Shown one piece after another: positions 1 through 10,000 of a stretch of DNA of 18,920 bases. Source of the DNA: JBAWXE01 sp037144255 (GTDB lineage Bacteria; Bacteroidota; Bacteroidia; Chitinophagales; Chitinophagaceae); contig JBAWXE010000048.1 of the NCBI GenBank assembly GCA_037144255.1, positions 1 through 18,920 of the forward strand, written 5' to 3'. The notes beneath the pieces are model-generated. The model did no database searches. It was not told where the DNA came from and worked only from the letters and a program-made list of their open reading frames with translations. Positions within the stretch are counted from its first letter, which is position 1, and each line of letters starts with the position of its first letter. The position numbers and the translations under genes are program-made.

Positions 1-943
1 TGGCTATACCTATCGTATCACAAAACTGGCGTATAGCATCGGCAGTATATCCGCGTCTGCGCATACCGCTTACTGTAGGCATACGAGGGTCATCCCACCC
101 ACTTACATGCTTCTCATTTACCAGTTGCAGCAACTTGCGTTTACTCATTACAGTATATGTGAGATTGCGGCGTGCGAACTCGTATTGATGCGATGGGAAA
201 ATACCTAATTGTTGTATGAACCAATCGTATAAAGGTCGGTGATGGATAAATTCTAATGTGCAAATTGAATGGGTAATACCCTCTATACTATCGCTTTGTC
301 CATGTGCGAAATCATACATAGGGTATATACACCACTTATTTCCGGTACGGTGATGGTGTGCATGCTTGATACGGTAGATCAAAGGGTCGCGCAGTAATAG
401 ATTAGGATGAGTCATATCTATTTTTGCACGTAATACCTTTTCTCCATCTTGATATTTCCCAGCACGCATTTCTTGAAATAAACGTAGGTTTTCTTCAATA
501 CTTCTGTTGCGGTAAGGGCTGTCTTTACCGGGTTCTACTGTAGAGCCTTTAAATGCAGCTATCTCTTCTGAAGTACTATCATCTACATATGCCAATCCTT
601 TTTCTATAAGAGTAGTTGCGAACACATATAATTGTTCAAAATAATCAGAAGCATATAATTCATTATCCCACTGGAATCCCAACCATTTTACATCGTTTTT
701 GATACTTTCCACATATTCTGTTTCTTCAGTAGATGGGTTTGTATCATCAAAACGCAAATTGCATTTTCCATTATATTTTTTAGCCAGCCCAAAATTGAGA
801 CATATAGATGTAGCATGTCCTATATGTAAATAACCGTTTGGTTCCGGAGGGAAACGTGTGTGTATACGGCCATTGTTCTTGCCCTCAGCAATGTCATTTT
901 CTATGATCTCCTCAAGAAAATTTAATGATCTTTCTTCGCTCAT
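1..943 (-). CDS. glnS: Glutaminyl-tRNA synthetase, N-terminal 314 residues (runs off window)
   Basis: Class I aminoacyl-tRNA synthetase that charges tRNA-Gln with glutamine in the cytoplasm. The ATG at 943 opens a frame that continues unbroken past base 1, so the C-terminal anticodon-binding beta-barrels are outside the window. Visible are PPEPNGYLHIGHA with the HIGH signature at residues 40-43, the RFDDTNP motif, the LRAKIDM and IYPMYDFAHG segments, and the class I second signature VMSKR at 265-269 followed by a WDDPRMPT block. The HIGH context, together with VMSKRKL and RMPT, fits GlnRS rather than a bacterial GluRS. The usual LEFxDHRP segment reads LEFIHHRP. The gene is divergent from the cobalamin-binding protein gene, with 174 nt between the two starts. 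A TACCTTTG -7-like box lies about 20 nt upstream of the start. Confidence 0.95.
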   Translation of the reverse strand, partial: MSEERSLNFLEEIIENDIAEGKNNGRIHTRFPPEPNGYLHIGHATSICLNFGLAKKYNGKCNLRFDDTNPSTEETEYVESIKNDVKWLGFQWDNELYASDYFEQLYVFATTLIEKGLAYVDDSTSEEIAAFKGSTVEPGKDSPYRNRSIEENLRLFQEMRAGKYQDGEKVLRAKIDMTHPNLLLRDPLIYRIKHAHHHRTGNKWCIYPMYDFAHGQSDSIEGITHSICTLEFIHHRPLYDWFIQQLGIFPSHQYEFARRNLTYTVMSKRKLLQLVNEKHVSGWDDPRMPTVSGMRRRGYTADAIRQFCDTIGIA

Positions 944-964
944 GTATTCATTTTTGCAGGATGG

Positions 965-972
965 CAAAGGTA
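965..972 (-). promoter_or_regulatory. Candidate -7 element for glnS
   Basis: Read on the minus strand this is TACCTTTG, a full match to the Bacteroidota -7 consensus TAnnTTTG, ending 21 nt before the glnS ATG. I see no TTTG-like -33 element at 17-23 nt spacing, so the call rests on one octamer and its position. Confidence 0.35.
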
Positions 973-1055
973 ATGCATGTTAGCTTATTAGTTGATGTAC
1001 AGTGAGGCTTATCAGATAATCATAATATTTGTTATGAGAACTGATAATGTTCAGG

Positions 1056-1085
1056 TTTTCATTGACAGATAAATACGTACTTTTA
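1056..1085 (+). promoter_or_regulatory. Candidate promoter for the B12-subunit/crotonase pair
   Basis: A -7-like TACTTTTA at 1078-1085 matches TAnnTTTG at 7 of 8 positions (both T's and A of the core kept, final G replaced). A TTTT at 1056-1059 lies 18 nt upstream as a weak -33. The ATG follows 32 nt after the -7 box. Spacing is right for a Bacteroidota housekeeping promoter, but neither half is perfect. Confidence 0.35.
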
Positions 1086-1117
1086 CGCTCGTTTTCAAAC
1101 TATTAATTAAAAGATAA

Positions 1118-1531
1118 ATGCGCCCAATACGTGTTTTAGTAGCAAAAGTAGGCTTAGATGGTCATGACCGTGGAGCCAAAGTTGTGGCTACGTCATTGCG
1201 CGATGCCGGTATGGAAGTGATCTATACAGGTTTGAGACAAACGCCTGAAATGGTGGTAGATGCTGCGTTGCAGGAAGATGTGGATGCCATAGGTATCAGT
1301 ATACTCAGTGGTGCGCACATGACTGTATTCCCTAAAGTGATGAAATTGATGAAGGAAAAGGGAATGAATGATGTATTGCTGACAGGAGGTGGAATTATAC
1401 CAGAAGAGGATATGAATGAATTGAATGAGATAGGAGTAGGGAAATTATTTGCCCCTAGCGCCCCTACAGGAGATATTTCAGCATATATCACCGAATGGGT
1501 AAAAGAACATAGAAAAGAATTATTTACTTAA
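1118..1531 (+). CDS. Stand-alone cobalamin-binding subunit of an acyl-CoA mutase
   Basis: 137 residues made almost entirely of one B12-binding Rossmann-like domain. The base-off/His-on motif DGHDRG is at residues 14-19 (His16 is the lower cobalt ligand), the SIL motif is at 61-63 and the TGGG motif at 89-92. Whole-length similarity is to the C-terminal domain of methylmalonyl-CoA mutase and to the separate small subunits of isobutyryl-CoA and 2-hydroxyisobutyryl-CoA mutases, which pair with a large TIM-barrel subunit to carry out carbon-skeleton rearrangement of CoA thioesters. No large subunit lies in the window, so substrate cannot be assigned. Near the end the FGPGTP-like loop typical of the family reads FAPSAP (111-116). 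A crotonase gene follows after 22 nt, suggesting co-transcription. Confidence 0.88.
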   Translation: MRPIRVLVAKVGLDGHDRGAKVVATSLRDAGMEVIYTGLRQTPEMVVDAALQEDVDAIGISILSGAHMTVFPKVMKLMKEKGMNDVLLTGGGIIPEEDMNELNEIGVGKLFAPSAPTGDISAYITEWVKEHRKELFT

Positions 1532-1553
1532 ATATAAAATTAATAAAAGCATC

Positions 1554-2354
1554 ATGTACGAGGCAACAAATGTTATGTATCAGACTGTATTAACTGAATT
1601 GCAAGAAGGAACATTGATAGTTACGATCAATCGACCTGATAAAATGAATGCGTTGAACAAAGACGTAATCGAAGATCTGGGAAATGTTTTAAACGAGATT
1701 TATAACAACCCTGAGATCAAAGCAGCTATATTGACAGGTGCTGGTGAAAAGGCATTTGTAGCCGGTGCTGATATTTCTGAGTTTATTTCTTTGGATCATG
1801 CTGCAGGTGCAGCTCTTGCCGAGAAAGGCCAGATCAATGTTTTTAATAAGATCGAGAATTCGCCTAAGCCAATCATAGCTGCCGTAAATGGCTTTTCTTT
1901 AGGTGGTGGATGTGAATTGGCAATGTCTTGCCATTTTCGTACTGCCAGCGAAGGTGCTAAATTTGGACAACCGGAAGTGAACCTTGGTTTGATACCAGGT
2001 TATGGTGGTACACAGCGTCTTACCCAGTTAATTGGAAAAGGTAAAGCGATGGAATTGATGATGACCGGTGATATGATCGGTGCTGATGAAGCAAAAGCTT
2101 TAGGCTTGGTAAATCATATTTTCCCACAGAGTGAATTATTGGATAAAACCAAGGATATAGTAAAGAAAATTAAATCTAAATCTCCTGTCGCTATAAGTAA
2201 AGTAATAATATGTGTAAATGAAGCTGCAAAGGGTGAAAAAGCAGGATTTGCCAATGAAATCAAGCGTTTTGGGGAATGTTTTGACACTGAGGATATGCGT
2301 GAAGGCACTACAGCTTTCATAGAAAAAAGAAAACCTGTTTTTAAAGGAAAATAA
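1554..2354 (+). CDS. Enoyl-CoA hydratase/isomerase (crotonase) family protein
   Basis: A crotonase-fold enzyme of 266 residues, normal length for the family. The oxyanion-hole segment FVAGADI is at 68-74 and GFSLGGGCELA at 113-123. Both acidic catalytic positions of true hydratases are present: Glu121 in GGCEL and Glu141 in GQPEV, followed by LGLIPGYGGTQRL. This supports syn-hydration of a trans-2-enoyl-CoA to a 3-hydroxyacyl-CoA, as in beta-oxidation or short-chain acid metabolism. The exact chain length cannot be read from sequence. The first ATG is used; a second ATG at codon 8 (1575) is an equally good start, because similarity begins around residue 12 and no Shine-Dalgarno sequence decides. 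Placement 22 nt behind the B12 subunit suggests an acyl-CoA pathway operon. Confidence 0.9.
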   Translation: MYEATNVMYQTVLTELQEGTLIVTINRPDKMNALNKDVIEDLGNVLNEIYNNPEIKAAILTGAGEKAFVAGADISEFISLDHAAGAALAEKGQINVFNKIENSPKPIIAAVNGFSLGGGCELAMSCHFRTASEGAKFGQPEVNLGLIPGYGGTQRLTQLIGKGKAMELMMTGDMIGADEAKALGLVNHIFPQSELLDKTKDIVKKIKSKSPVAISKVIICVNEAAKGEKAGFANEIKRFGECFDTEDMREGTTAFIEKRKPVFKGK

Positions 2355-2387
2355 TTTTCTATCTTCATCACCAAAATAGAAGAGTAT

Positions 2388-3365
2388 ATGCGGAAAAAAA
2401 TAGTCCGTAGCATCATAGCGACGCTTATATGTGCCGCTGCTATAACGACTGTGAAAGCTCAGCCACAATCTCAATATATAGAGTATCCCGGCTTTTCACT
2501 TGGAATGAATTTTGGCGTAGCCGACTTATGGGGTGATGTAGGAACAAAATCTCCTATTACACACTATACTAATGATAAGTATGCAAGTAATATGCACTAC
2601 ATGGGCGGATTATATGTTCGTTATGTAGCGCATCCGGCAATAGCAATGAGATTAGGTATCAATTATGGTGTATTGTATGCCAATGATAATTGGAATTATG
2701 CTTTGGCAAAAGCTGCTAAGACCGTCGATGATGATGCTTATCAGCGTTGGGCTCGTAATCAGGATATCAAGGATTATACTTGGGAAGGCAGTTTGTTATT
2801 TGAGATCAATCCATTCAGATTTGACTTGAACAGCAATGCAGCTAAACGTCGCGGACAATTATACTTCTTAGGTGGTGTTGCAGCATTCCATTTCAAACCT
2901 ATGAGCACATATGTGAATCGCGAAACAGGAGCATCTACTATGGTCAATATTTATGATTTGAACTTAGAAGGACAAGGCGTGAAAGGATTAAGTGGTGCAC
3001 CTCCTAAATATGAATTATGGCAATTGGCTATACCTTTAGGTGTTGGTTATCGTTGGGATATTGGCGAACACTTAGGCTTAGGTATAGAATATATATGGCG
3101 AATGACCATGACAGATTACTTAGATGGCGTTAGTCAAAAATATATCGATCCGAATATCTTTACCGCTACATTACCTGCAGATAAAGCTATTATTGCGAAA
3201 GATATGTATGATAAATCTTGGATTGTACATGCAGGATCTCATGCTCCGGGTGAGTTAAGAGGTAATAGTTCGAACAATGATTCTTACTCTACCTTTTCTT
3301 TGACATTTTTCTATAAGATCAAAAATCACCGCCATCCATGGTGGGGTCAAGGACAATATTTTTAA
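2388..3365 (+). CDS. Outer-membrane beta-barrel protein, DUF6089/PorG-like (tentative)
   Basis: 325 residues with a clear signal peptide: basic MRKK start, hydrophobic core at about 8-22 and a probable cleavage between Ala24 and Gln25 (VKA|QPQ). The mature chain alternates hydrophobic and polar residues with many Gly, Tyr and Trp residues, as in amphipathic strands of small outer-membrane barrels. Recognisable pieces are an N-terminal GMNFGVADLWGD segment, a mid-protein NPFRFD segment, and LGLGIEYIWRMTMTDYLDGVS, which resembles the TDYLDDVS motif I associate with DUF6089 proteins, the family that includes the T9SS component PorG. At 325 residues it is longer than PorG as I remember it, so identity with PorG is not claimed. 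It sits 33 nt after the crotonase and ends at a strong terminator, near ruvA-sprA. Confidence 0.72.
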   Translation: MRKKIVRSIIATLICAAAITTVKAQPQSQYIEYPGFSLGMNFGVADLWGDVGTKSPITHYTNDKYASNMHYMGGLYVRYVAHPAIAMRLGINYGVLYANDNWNYALAKAAKTVDDDAYQRWARNQDIKDYTWEGSLLFEINPFRFDLNSNAAKRRGQLYFLGGVAAFHFKPMSTYVNRETGASTMVNIYDLNLEGQGVKGLSGAPPKYELWQLAIPLGVGYRWDIGEHLGLGIEYIWRMTMTDYLDGVSQKYIDPNIFTATLPADKAIIAKDMYDKSWIVHAGSHAPGELRGNSSNNDSYSTFSLTFFYKIKNHRHPWWGQGQYF

Positions 3366-3389
3366 TATTAGAGCTTATAATAAAATTAT

Positions 3390-3420
3390 AGAGCGGTGTG
3401 ATTTTCATGCCGCTCTTTTT
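3390..3420 (+). terminator. Rho-independent terminator after the beta-barrel gene
   Basis: The arms AGAGCGG (3390-3396) and CCGCTCT (3410-3416) pair. The stem can extend to 11 bp with two G-U pairs, leaving an ATTTT loop, and a T-run to 3420 follows. It lies 25 nt after the upstream stop codon and closes the operon before ruvA. Confidence 0.85.
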
Positions 3421-3450
3421 GTTTACAATACTGAAAATGTACTATTTTTC
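3418..3450 (+). promoter_or_regulatory. Candidate promoter for ruvA-sprA
   Basis: TTTG at 3418-3421, formed by the tail of the preceding terminator, is followed after 21 nt by TATTTTTC at 3443-3450, a 7 of 8 match to TAnnTTTG. The predicted start of transcription would be about 3454, giving a leader of about 17 nt before the ruvA ATG. Confidence 0.45.
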
Positions 3451-3470
3451 AGGCTAGAATCTAAGAATAT

Positions 3471-4049
3471 ATGTTTGCATATTTAGATGGAGATTTAACA
3501 CATAAATCACCCTCATTACTTCATTTGAATGTAAATGGAGTGGGGTATGAAGTAAATATCACTTTACAGACATATATCAAAATACAAGCATTAGAAAAAT
3601 TCAGGCTTTACACACATTTGCAGATACGAGAAGATGCATGGGTTTTATATGGTTTTGCTGAGGAGCAGGAGCGTTCAACCTTTAGACAATTATTAGGTAT
3701 TAACGGAGTAGGTGCTGTTACTGCCCGTATCATTCTGTCATCGCTGACACCCGAAGAGCTGGAACGAGCAGTGGCAATGGAAGATGTACAAACCTTAGAA
3801 AAGGTAAAAGGGATAGGTGCCAAAACGGCACAACGTATTGTATTAGAGCTGAAAGGAAAGCTTGTAAAAGGTAAAAATTCTGCGTCAATACAAGCTTTCA
3901 CACACAATACAACGCTTGAAGATGCGTTAAATGCATTAGTGAATCTTGGCATTAACAAGGCAGCAGCAGAAGCTGCTATCAAGAAGGTAAAAGATGCTGC
4001 TACATTACCAGTTGAAGAGATCATTAAACAGGCATTGCGTGCCTTGTAA
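3471..4049 (+). CDS. ruvA: Holliday junction branch-migration protein RuvA
   Basis: RuvA binds four-way DNA junctions as a tetramer and loads the RuvB motor during recombination repair. The 192 residues show the full layout: an N-terminal OB-fold (about 1-62, with the typical VGYEV strand and LYGF end), two helix-hairpin-helix motifs (INGVGAVTA at 77-85 and VKGIGAKTAQR at 112-122), a linker, and the C-terminal RuvB-contacting domain (about 148-192, DALNALVNLGI). The ATG at 3471 gives MFAYLDGDL, aligning with the usual MIAYLKGKL start. sprA begins 17 nt after the stop, so the two are very probably one transcript. Confidence 0.97.
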   Translation: MFAYLDGDLTHKSPSLLHLNVNGVGYEVNITLQTYIKIQALEKFRLYTHLQIREDAWVLYGFAEEQERSTFRQLLGINGVGAVTARIILSSLTPEELERAVAMEDVQTLEKVKGIGAKTAQRIVLELKGKLVKGKNSASIQAFTHNTTLEDALNALVNLGINKAAAEAAIKKVKDAATLPVEEIIKQALRAL

Positions 4050-4066
4050 AACGCTATAAGACACAG

Positions 4067-7000
4067 GTGAAGGAGAAGAGTAATTTTGGGTATAAATTTT
4101 TGTTTTTCATAACGCTGGTGGTAGCCATAGCAAGTGCTGCTGCCCGTGATAGGGGAGACTTTGATTTCGATTCACCTGATCCCAGCCCTGATACCCCGCG
4201 TGCACAAAAGAAGGATACTGCTAAGAAACTGAAATTTCCTATATATGATAAGACTGGTGACCCTATGGTAGATAAAACCCCGGGTACTATAGATTTTCAA
4301 GATCCTTCCAATATTAAAAAAACAGTTGAATACGATGCTGATGAGAATAGATACTATTTTACTCAGAAGATAGGGGATCAGTATTTTAGAGATCCTACTT
4401 ATCTTACAATGGATGAATATATTAAATATCAGGCCAAACAAGATGAGCAGGATTATTGGAAACGCAGGATGGATGCGCTTACCATATTCAATAAGAAACC
4501 TCAATTACCCCAAATGTATAAGGAAGGGATATTTGACAGGATCTTTGGGGGCAGTGGTATATCTGTAAGGCCACAAGGTAATGTAGATGTAACCTTTGGA
4601 GGTAGCTGGCAAAATATCAAGAACCCCACTTTAGTACAGAGTGCTCAAAAGTATGGGGTATTTGATTTTGATATGCAAATGAATATTAACCTTCTGGCAA
4701 CAGTGGGAGATAAAATGAAACTGAATATCAGCAACAATACGAAGGCAACATTTGATTATCAGAATGTACAGAAGCTAGAGTATAGTGGTAAGGAAGATGA
4801 GATTCTTAAAAAAATAGAAGCCGGTAATATAAGTTTCCCATTAAAGAGTAGTTTGATAAGTGGTGTACAATCCTTATTTGGTATCAAGACTCAATTACAA
4901 TTCGGTAAACTATGGGTAACTGCTGCATTATCACAACAAAAATCTAAACGTTCAAGCCTTACGGTGCAAGGTGGTGCACAGACACAACAATTCAATATTA
5001 AGGCAGATGATTACGAAGAGAATCGCCACTTCTTATTAGCACAATATTTCCATGATAGGTATGATATTGCCTTGAAAGAATTTCCGGTTATCAATTCATT
5101 AGCTTCGATCAACCGAGTAGAAGTATGGGTGACCAATCGTACAGGAGCTGTTGATGGTGTACGTGATATCCTTGCCTTTATGGATTTAGGTGAGAAAAAC
5201 CCTTACGAGGCATTTCTGGCTGACCCAACACAACCAGACGCACCTAATAACAACGCAAATAGATTGTACCCAAGAATGTTACAACATGCTAACGGGCGCC
5301 AACAAAGTGGTGCTACTAATGCAGCTGTAACTATTGGTTTGCAACAGGGTACGGATTTTGAAAGAGTTACAGCTAGAAAATTGAATGCATCTGAATTTTC
5401 ATTCAATCCACAATTGGGCTATATATCTATGAATACACAGCTTAATTCAGATGATATATTAGCTGTTGCTTACAGATATACCTACAAAGGCAAAGTGTAT
5501 CAGGTGGGTGAGTTTGCAGAAGATCTGCCACCGGATAGTACCAACCAAAAAGTATTGTATCTGAAATTATTGAAGGGTACTGCTTCTCGTCCGTCATTGC
5601 CTTTATGGAACTTGATGATGAAGAATGTATATGCATTAGGTAGCGTAGGTGTTACTAAAGAAGATTTCCGTTTGAATATATTCTATCAAGATCCGGGTGG
5701 TGGTGAAAAGCGTTACTTGCCAGAAGGCCCAAAGGCAGGTATCCCATTACTTACAGTATTAAACTTAGATAAACTAAATATACAAAATGACCCCTCTCCT
5801 GATGGGGTTTTCGACTATGTAGAAGGTATCACCATCAATCCTCAACAAGGTAAAGTGATATTCCCTGTATTGCAGCCTTTTGGTAGAGGTTTACAGGATG
5901 CGGTAGGTACCAACCCGCAGCTAGAAAGGAAGTACTTATACAATGTTCTGTATGACTCTACGAAAACAATTGCCAGACAATTTCAGCAGAATAATAGGTA
6001 TGTGATAAGGGGTTCTTATAAATCTGCATCGTCTGCAGATATATTTTTAGGTGGCTTTAATATTCCGGCAGGTTCTGTTACTGTCTCTGCAGGTGGACAA
6101 AAGCTAATAGAGAATACAGATTATCAAGTAGATTATGGGCTAGGACGACTAAAGATTTTGAATCAGGGTATCCTTACATCAGGGATGCCGATCAACATAC
6201 AATATGAAGACAATGCCACTTTCGGATTCCAACAACAGAATTTTATTGGTACGCGGTTAGATTATTATGTGAATAACAAACTGACAGTAGGTGGTACCTA
6301 CATGAGATTGTCTGAAAGACCATTTACACAAAAGACAACTTTCAACGAAGACCCGATTAAGAACACAGTGATGGGTGCTGATGTAAATTACCAATCAGAA
6401 TTCCCTGCCTTGACCAAGGCCTTAGATAAATTACCTATTTACTCTACTACAGCAACCTCATTGATCAATATATCAGGTGAGGGCGCTACATTGATGCCTA
6501 GCCACCCTGTGCAGATCAATGCACTGGATCCTGAAGGTTCGGTATACATTGATGATTTTGAAGGTACACATAGCGCTTATGATATGAAGTTTCCTGCACA
6601 GGCATGGTCACTAGCCAGTACGCCTGTGGATGCCCAGGATAAAACAGGTAGGATACTATTTCCCGAAGCAACAATTAGTAACGATCTGAGATATGGGTAT
6701 AACAGAGCCAAACTGGCTTGGTATGCAATAGAGCCTACTTTAGTGGATCCTACCGGTAGTATTCCCAGCTATGTAAAAAATGATTCTAACCAACACTATA
6801 TAAGGTTGGTACAGCAACTAGATGTATTCCCTACTGGTTCTTACGGTAATTTGCAAAATGCAGTCAGCACATTCGATCTTGGTTTTTATCCTAAAGACAG
6901 AGGTCCATATAACTTTGATGCTACTAACATAGACAATAATGGTAAGCTCTTATATCCTGAGAAGCGGTGGGGTGGTATTATGCGCCCAATAGACTATAGC

Positions 7001-10000
7001 GATTTTGAGCAATCGAATGTAGAGGTAATAGAGTTTTGGCTATTAGACCCGTTCATTAATAATGCTAACCCGCAAGGTGGCTCATTGTATTTCAACTTAG
7101 GAAACGTATCTGAAGATATCTTGAAGGATTCAAGAAAGTCATTTGAGAATGGTATTCCGTATCCAAAGGTGGTTACGCAATTAGATACAAGTGTATGGGG
7201 CTATATACCAAAATTTGAACAACAGATAACCAGAGCTTTTGACAATGATCCTGCTGCCCGTGCTGTACAAGATGTGGGTTATGATGGGCTGGATGATAAC
7301 GAAGAAGCAACTTTCTTTCAAAAATACCTGACGCAACTAAGAAATAGGTTTGGTGTTGCCTCACCAATATATCAGCAAGCATTAGCAGATCCTGCTAATG
7401 ATAACTATCACTATTACAGAGGTTCAGATTATGATGATGCCAATGTTGGGGTATTAGGTCGATATAAGGGCTATAATAATCCTCAAGGCAATTCCCCCGT
7501 AACAGATCCCAATGCTGCATATTCTTCAGCCGCTACAACTATACCTGAATCGGAAGATCTGAATCATGATAATACCATGAATGAATCTGAAACCTACTAC
7601 CAGTACCGTATAGACCTGAAACCGAATATGCAGGTGGGTACAAATAATATAGTGAACAAACAGGTTAGTAATGTGAAATTGCCTAATGGTAATACAGAAT
7701 CTGAAACATGGTATCAATTCAAAATACCTATACAAAATTATGATGCTCGCGTAGGTGAGATATCTGATTTTCGTTCCATCCGTTTCATGCGTATGTATCT
7801 GAATGGTTTTCAGGATAGTGTATATTTGCGTTTTGCTCGTTTAGAGTTAGGACGCAATCAATGGAGACAGTATTTATTCTCATTACAATCTCCCGGTGAG
7901 AATATCCCTATTACAGATAAAAATTCGACAGAATTCTCTGTACAATCGGTAAGTGTAGAAGAGAACAGTTCCAGGCTTCCTATACCATATATTATTCCTC
8001 CGGGTGTAAATCGTCAACAAGCTGCGGTTTCTACCGGGCAGAATATACAATTGAATGAGCAAGCATTATCTGTAAAGGTTTGCGGTTTGAAAGATGGGGA
8101 TTCCCGTGGTGTATTTAAAGAAGTAAATGTTGATATGCGCCAATTTAACAACTTGCGTATGTTCATACATGCAGAATCTCAGGTAGGTGCCCCTGTACTG
8201 AAGGATGGAGACCTCAGAGCATTTATTCGTTTGGGTAGTGATTTTACCAACAATTATTATGAGTATCAGATACCGTTAAAAGTGACATTGCCTGGTGGAA
8301 ATGCTACTGCGGAAACTGTATGGCCTGATGCCAATAATTTAAACCTTTTGCTAAGTGATCTGGTAAGTCTGAAAACAGAACGCGATAATAAGGGAGCCAC
8401 AAATTATGTACCATATCAAAAAACAACTGCATCCGGCAATACGATTATAGTTGTGGGTAGTCCTAATTTGGCTGAGTCTAAAGAGATTATGGTGGGTATA
8501 CTGAACCCTAAAAAAACTAGCGGTTCACCAGGTGATGATGGTTTGGCAAAATGTGTAGAAGTCTGGTTCAATGAGCTGCGTATGGCCGGTATGAATGAAC
8601 ATGCAGGTTATGCAGCATCAGGTAAAGTAAACCTCCAATTGGCAGATCTGGGTACTGTGCGAATGAGTGGTAGTCTGCATACCCAAGGCTATGGTAGTAT
8701 TGATCAGAAGATACAACAACGTTTTAGAGATGATTTCTATCAATATAACACTTCTGCTAATCTGAGTTTAGGGAAATTATTGCCACGTAAATGGGGTGTG
8801 CAACTACCTTTTTTTGTTGGTTATTCGCAGAACGTCAGTACCCCTGAATATGACCCTTACAAATTAGACGTTAAGCTGAGTGATGAGCTATCAAGAGCAA
8901 GAGATGCAGCGCAAAGAGATTCTATCAAGAAGGCTGCACAAGACTTTACCTCTATTGCTAGTTTCAACTTCACAAATGTAAGGATATTGGGCAATCCAGA
9001 TAAACAAAGTGCTCCTGCCCGTCCATGGAATATCAAGAATTTTGATTTTTCTTTTGCTTATACAGATCAGTTCAAACATAATTCATTACTAGCTGAAGAT
9101 AATTTAGTAACTGAAAGGATGGGGCTAGGATATACTTATACCATCAAATCCAAATCAATAGAACCATTCAAGAAATACATCAAGTCGAAATCAAAATGGT
9201 TCTCCCCAATCAAAGATTTCAATATAAAGCCTTTACCATCCTCATTTACTTGCAGGACAGATATGAACAGAGTAGTAGATGCTACACAAGTAAGAAATAT
9301 CTCTGATGGGCCTTATTCTATAGCACCAACTTACTATAAGAACTTCACTTGGATACGTACCTATACTACCAGGTGGGAGCTTACTAAGTCCCTATCTATG
9401 GACTATTCGGCTACTAATACCTCTCGTATTACAGAACCTTATGGACTTATTAATACACAAGCGAAAAAGGATTCTTTACTTAATGCAGTAAAAGCTCTAG
9501 GCCGAAATACAATTTACACTCAGAATTTCAGTTCTGCATATGCTGTGCCATTTTCTAAATTGCCTGCAACCGACTGGATCAATTTCCGTTTGAATTATGG
9601 GGCTACTTACAACTGGACAGCTGGTTCATTGTTAGATCCTAACTTGGGTAATGTAATCACAAATACCCAAACGAAAGGATTGAATGGAGATTTTAATTTC
9701 AAGCAATTATATGACAAGAATCGATTCCTGAAATATGTAAACATGCCCAAACCAAAGCCTAAGGGCGATGACGGTAAAGATGCTAAAAATGTTTCTAAAT
9801 CTACTGATCCTAAAGACCCTAAAAATGCAGGAAAGGATGGTAATAAGCCGGCCGATACAAATTCGGGTAACGATTCTAAGGATAAGATCAAAAAGCCTAA
9901 AGGCCCTCTGAGCCCTACTGCTAAGCAGGATAGTATTATTTCTGCTATGATAGCTTCTGGCAAACTCAGTAATGCACAGTTGGATTCATTGGTGAAAGTT

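Noticed and set aside
1554..2354. Calling the crotonase PaaF or PaaG
   Set aside because: It lies more than 9 kb from paaABCD with unrelated genes between, and its sequence is that of a general enoyl-CoA hydratase.
3608..4024. 138-residue open frame antisense to ruvA
   Set aside because: It lies wholly within a certain gene, has low-complexity Ala/Ser content and no recognisable domain.
8973..8980. Minus-strand TACATTTG inside sprA
   Set aside because: It is within a coding region with no minus-strand gene downstream. It shows that the octamer also occurs by chance, so -7-only promoter calls are kept at low confidence.
9607..9963. 118-residue open frame on the minus strand opposite the charged SprA insert
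   Set aside because: Its Leu/Ser/Pro-rich content mirrors the Lys/Asp/Asn codons of sprA, and no family motif, promoter or conserved start is seen.
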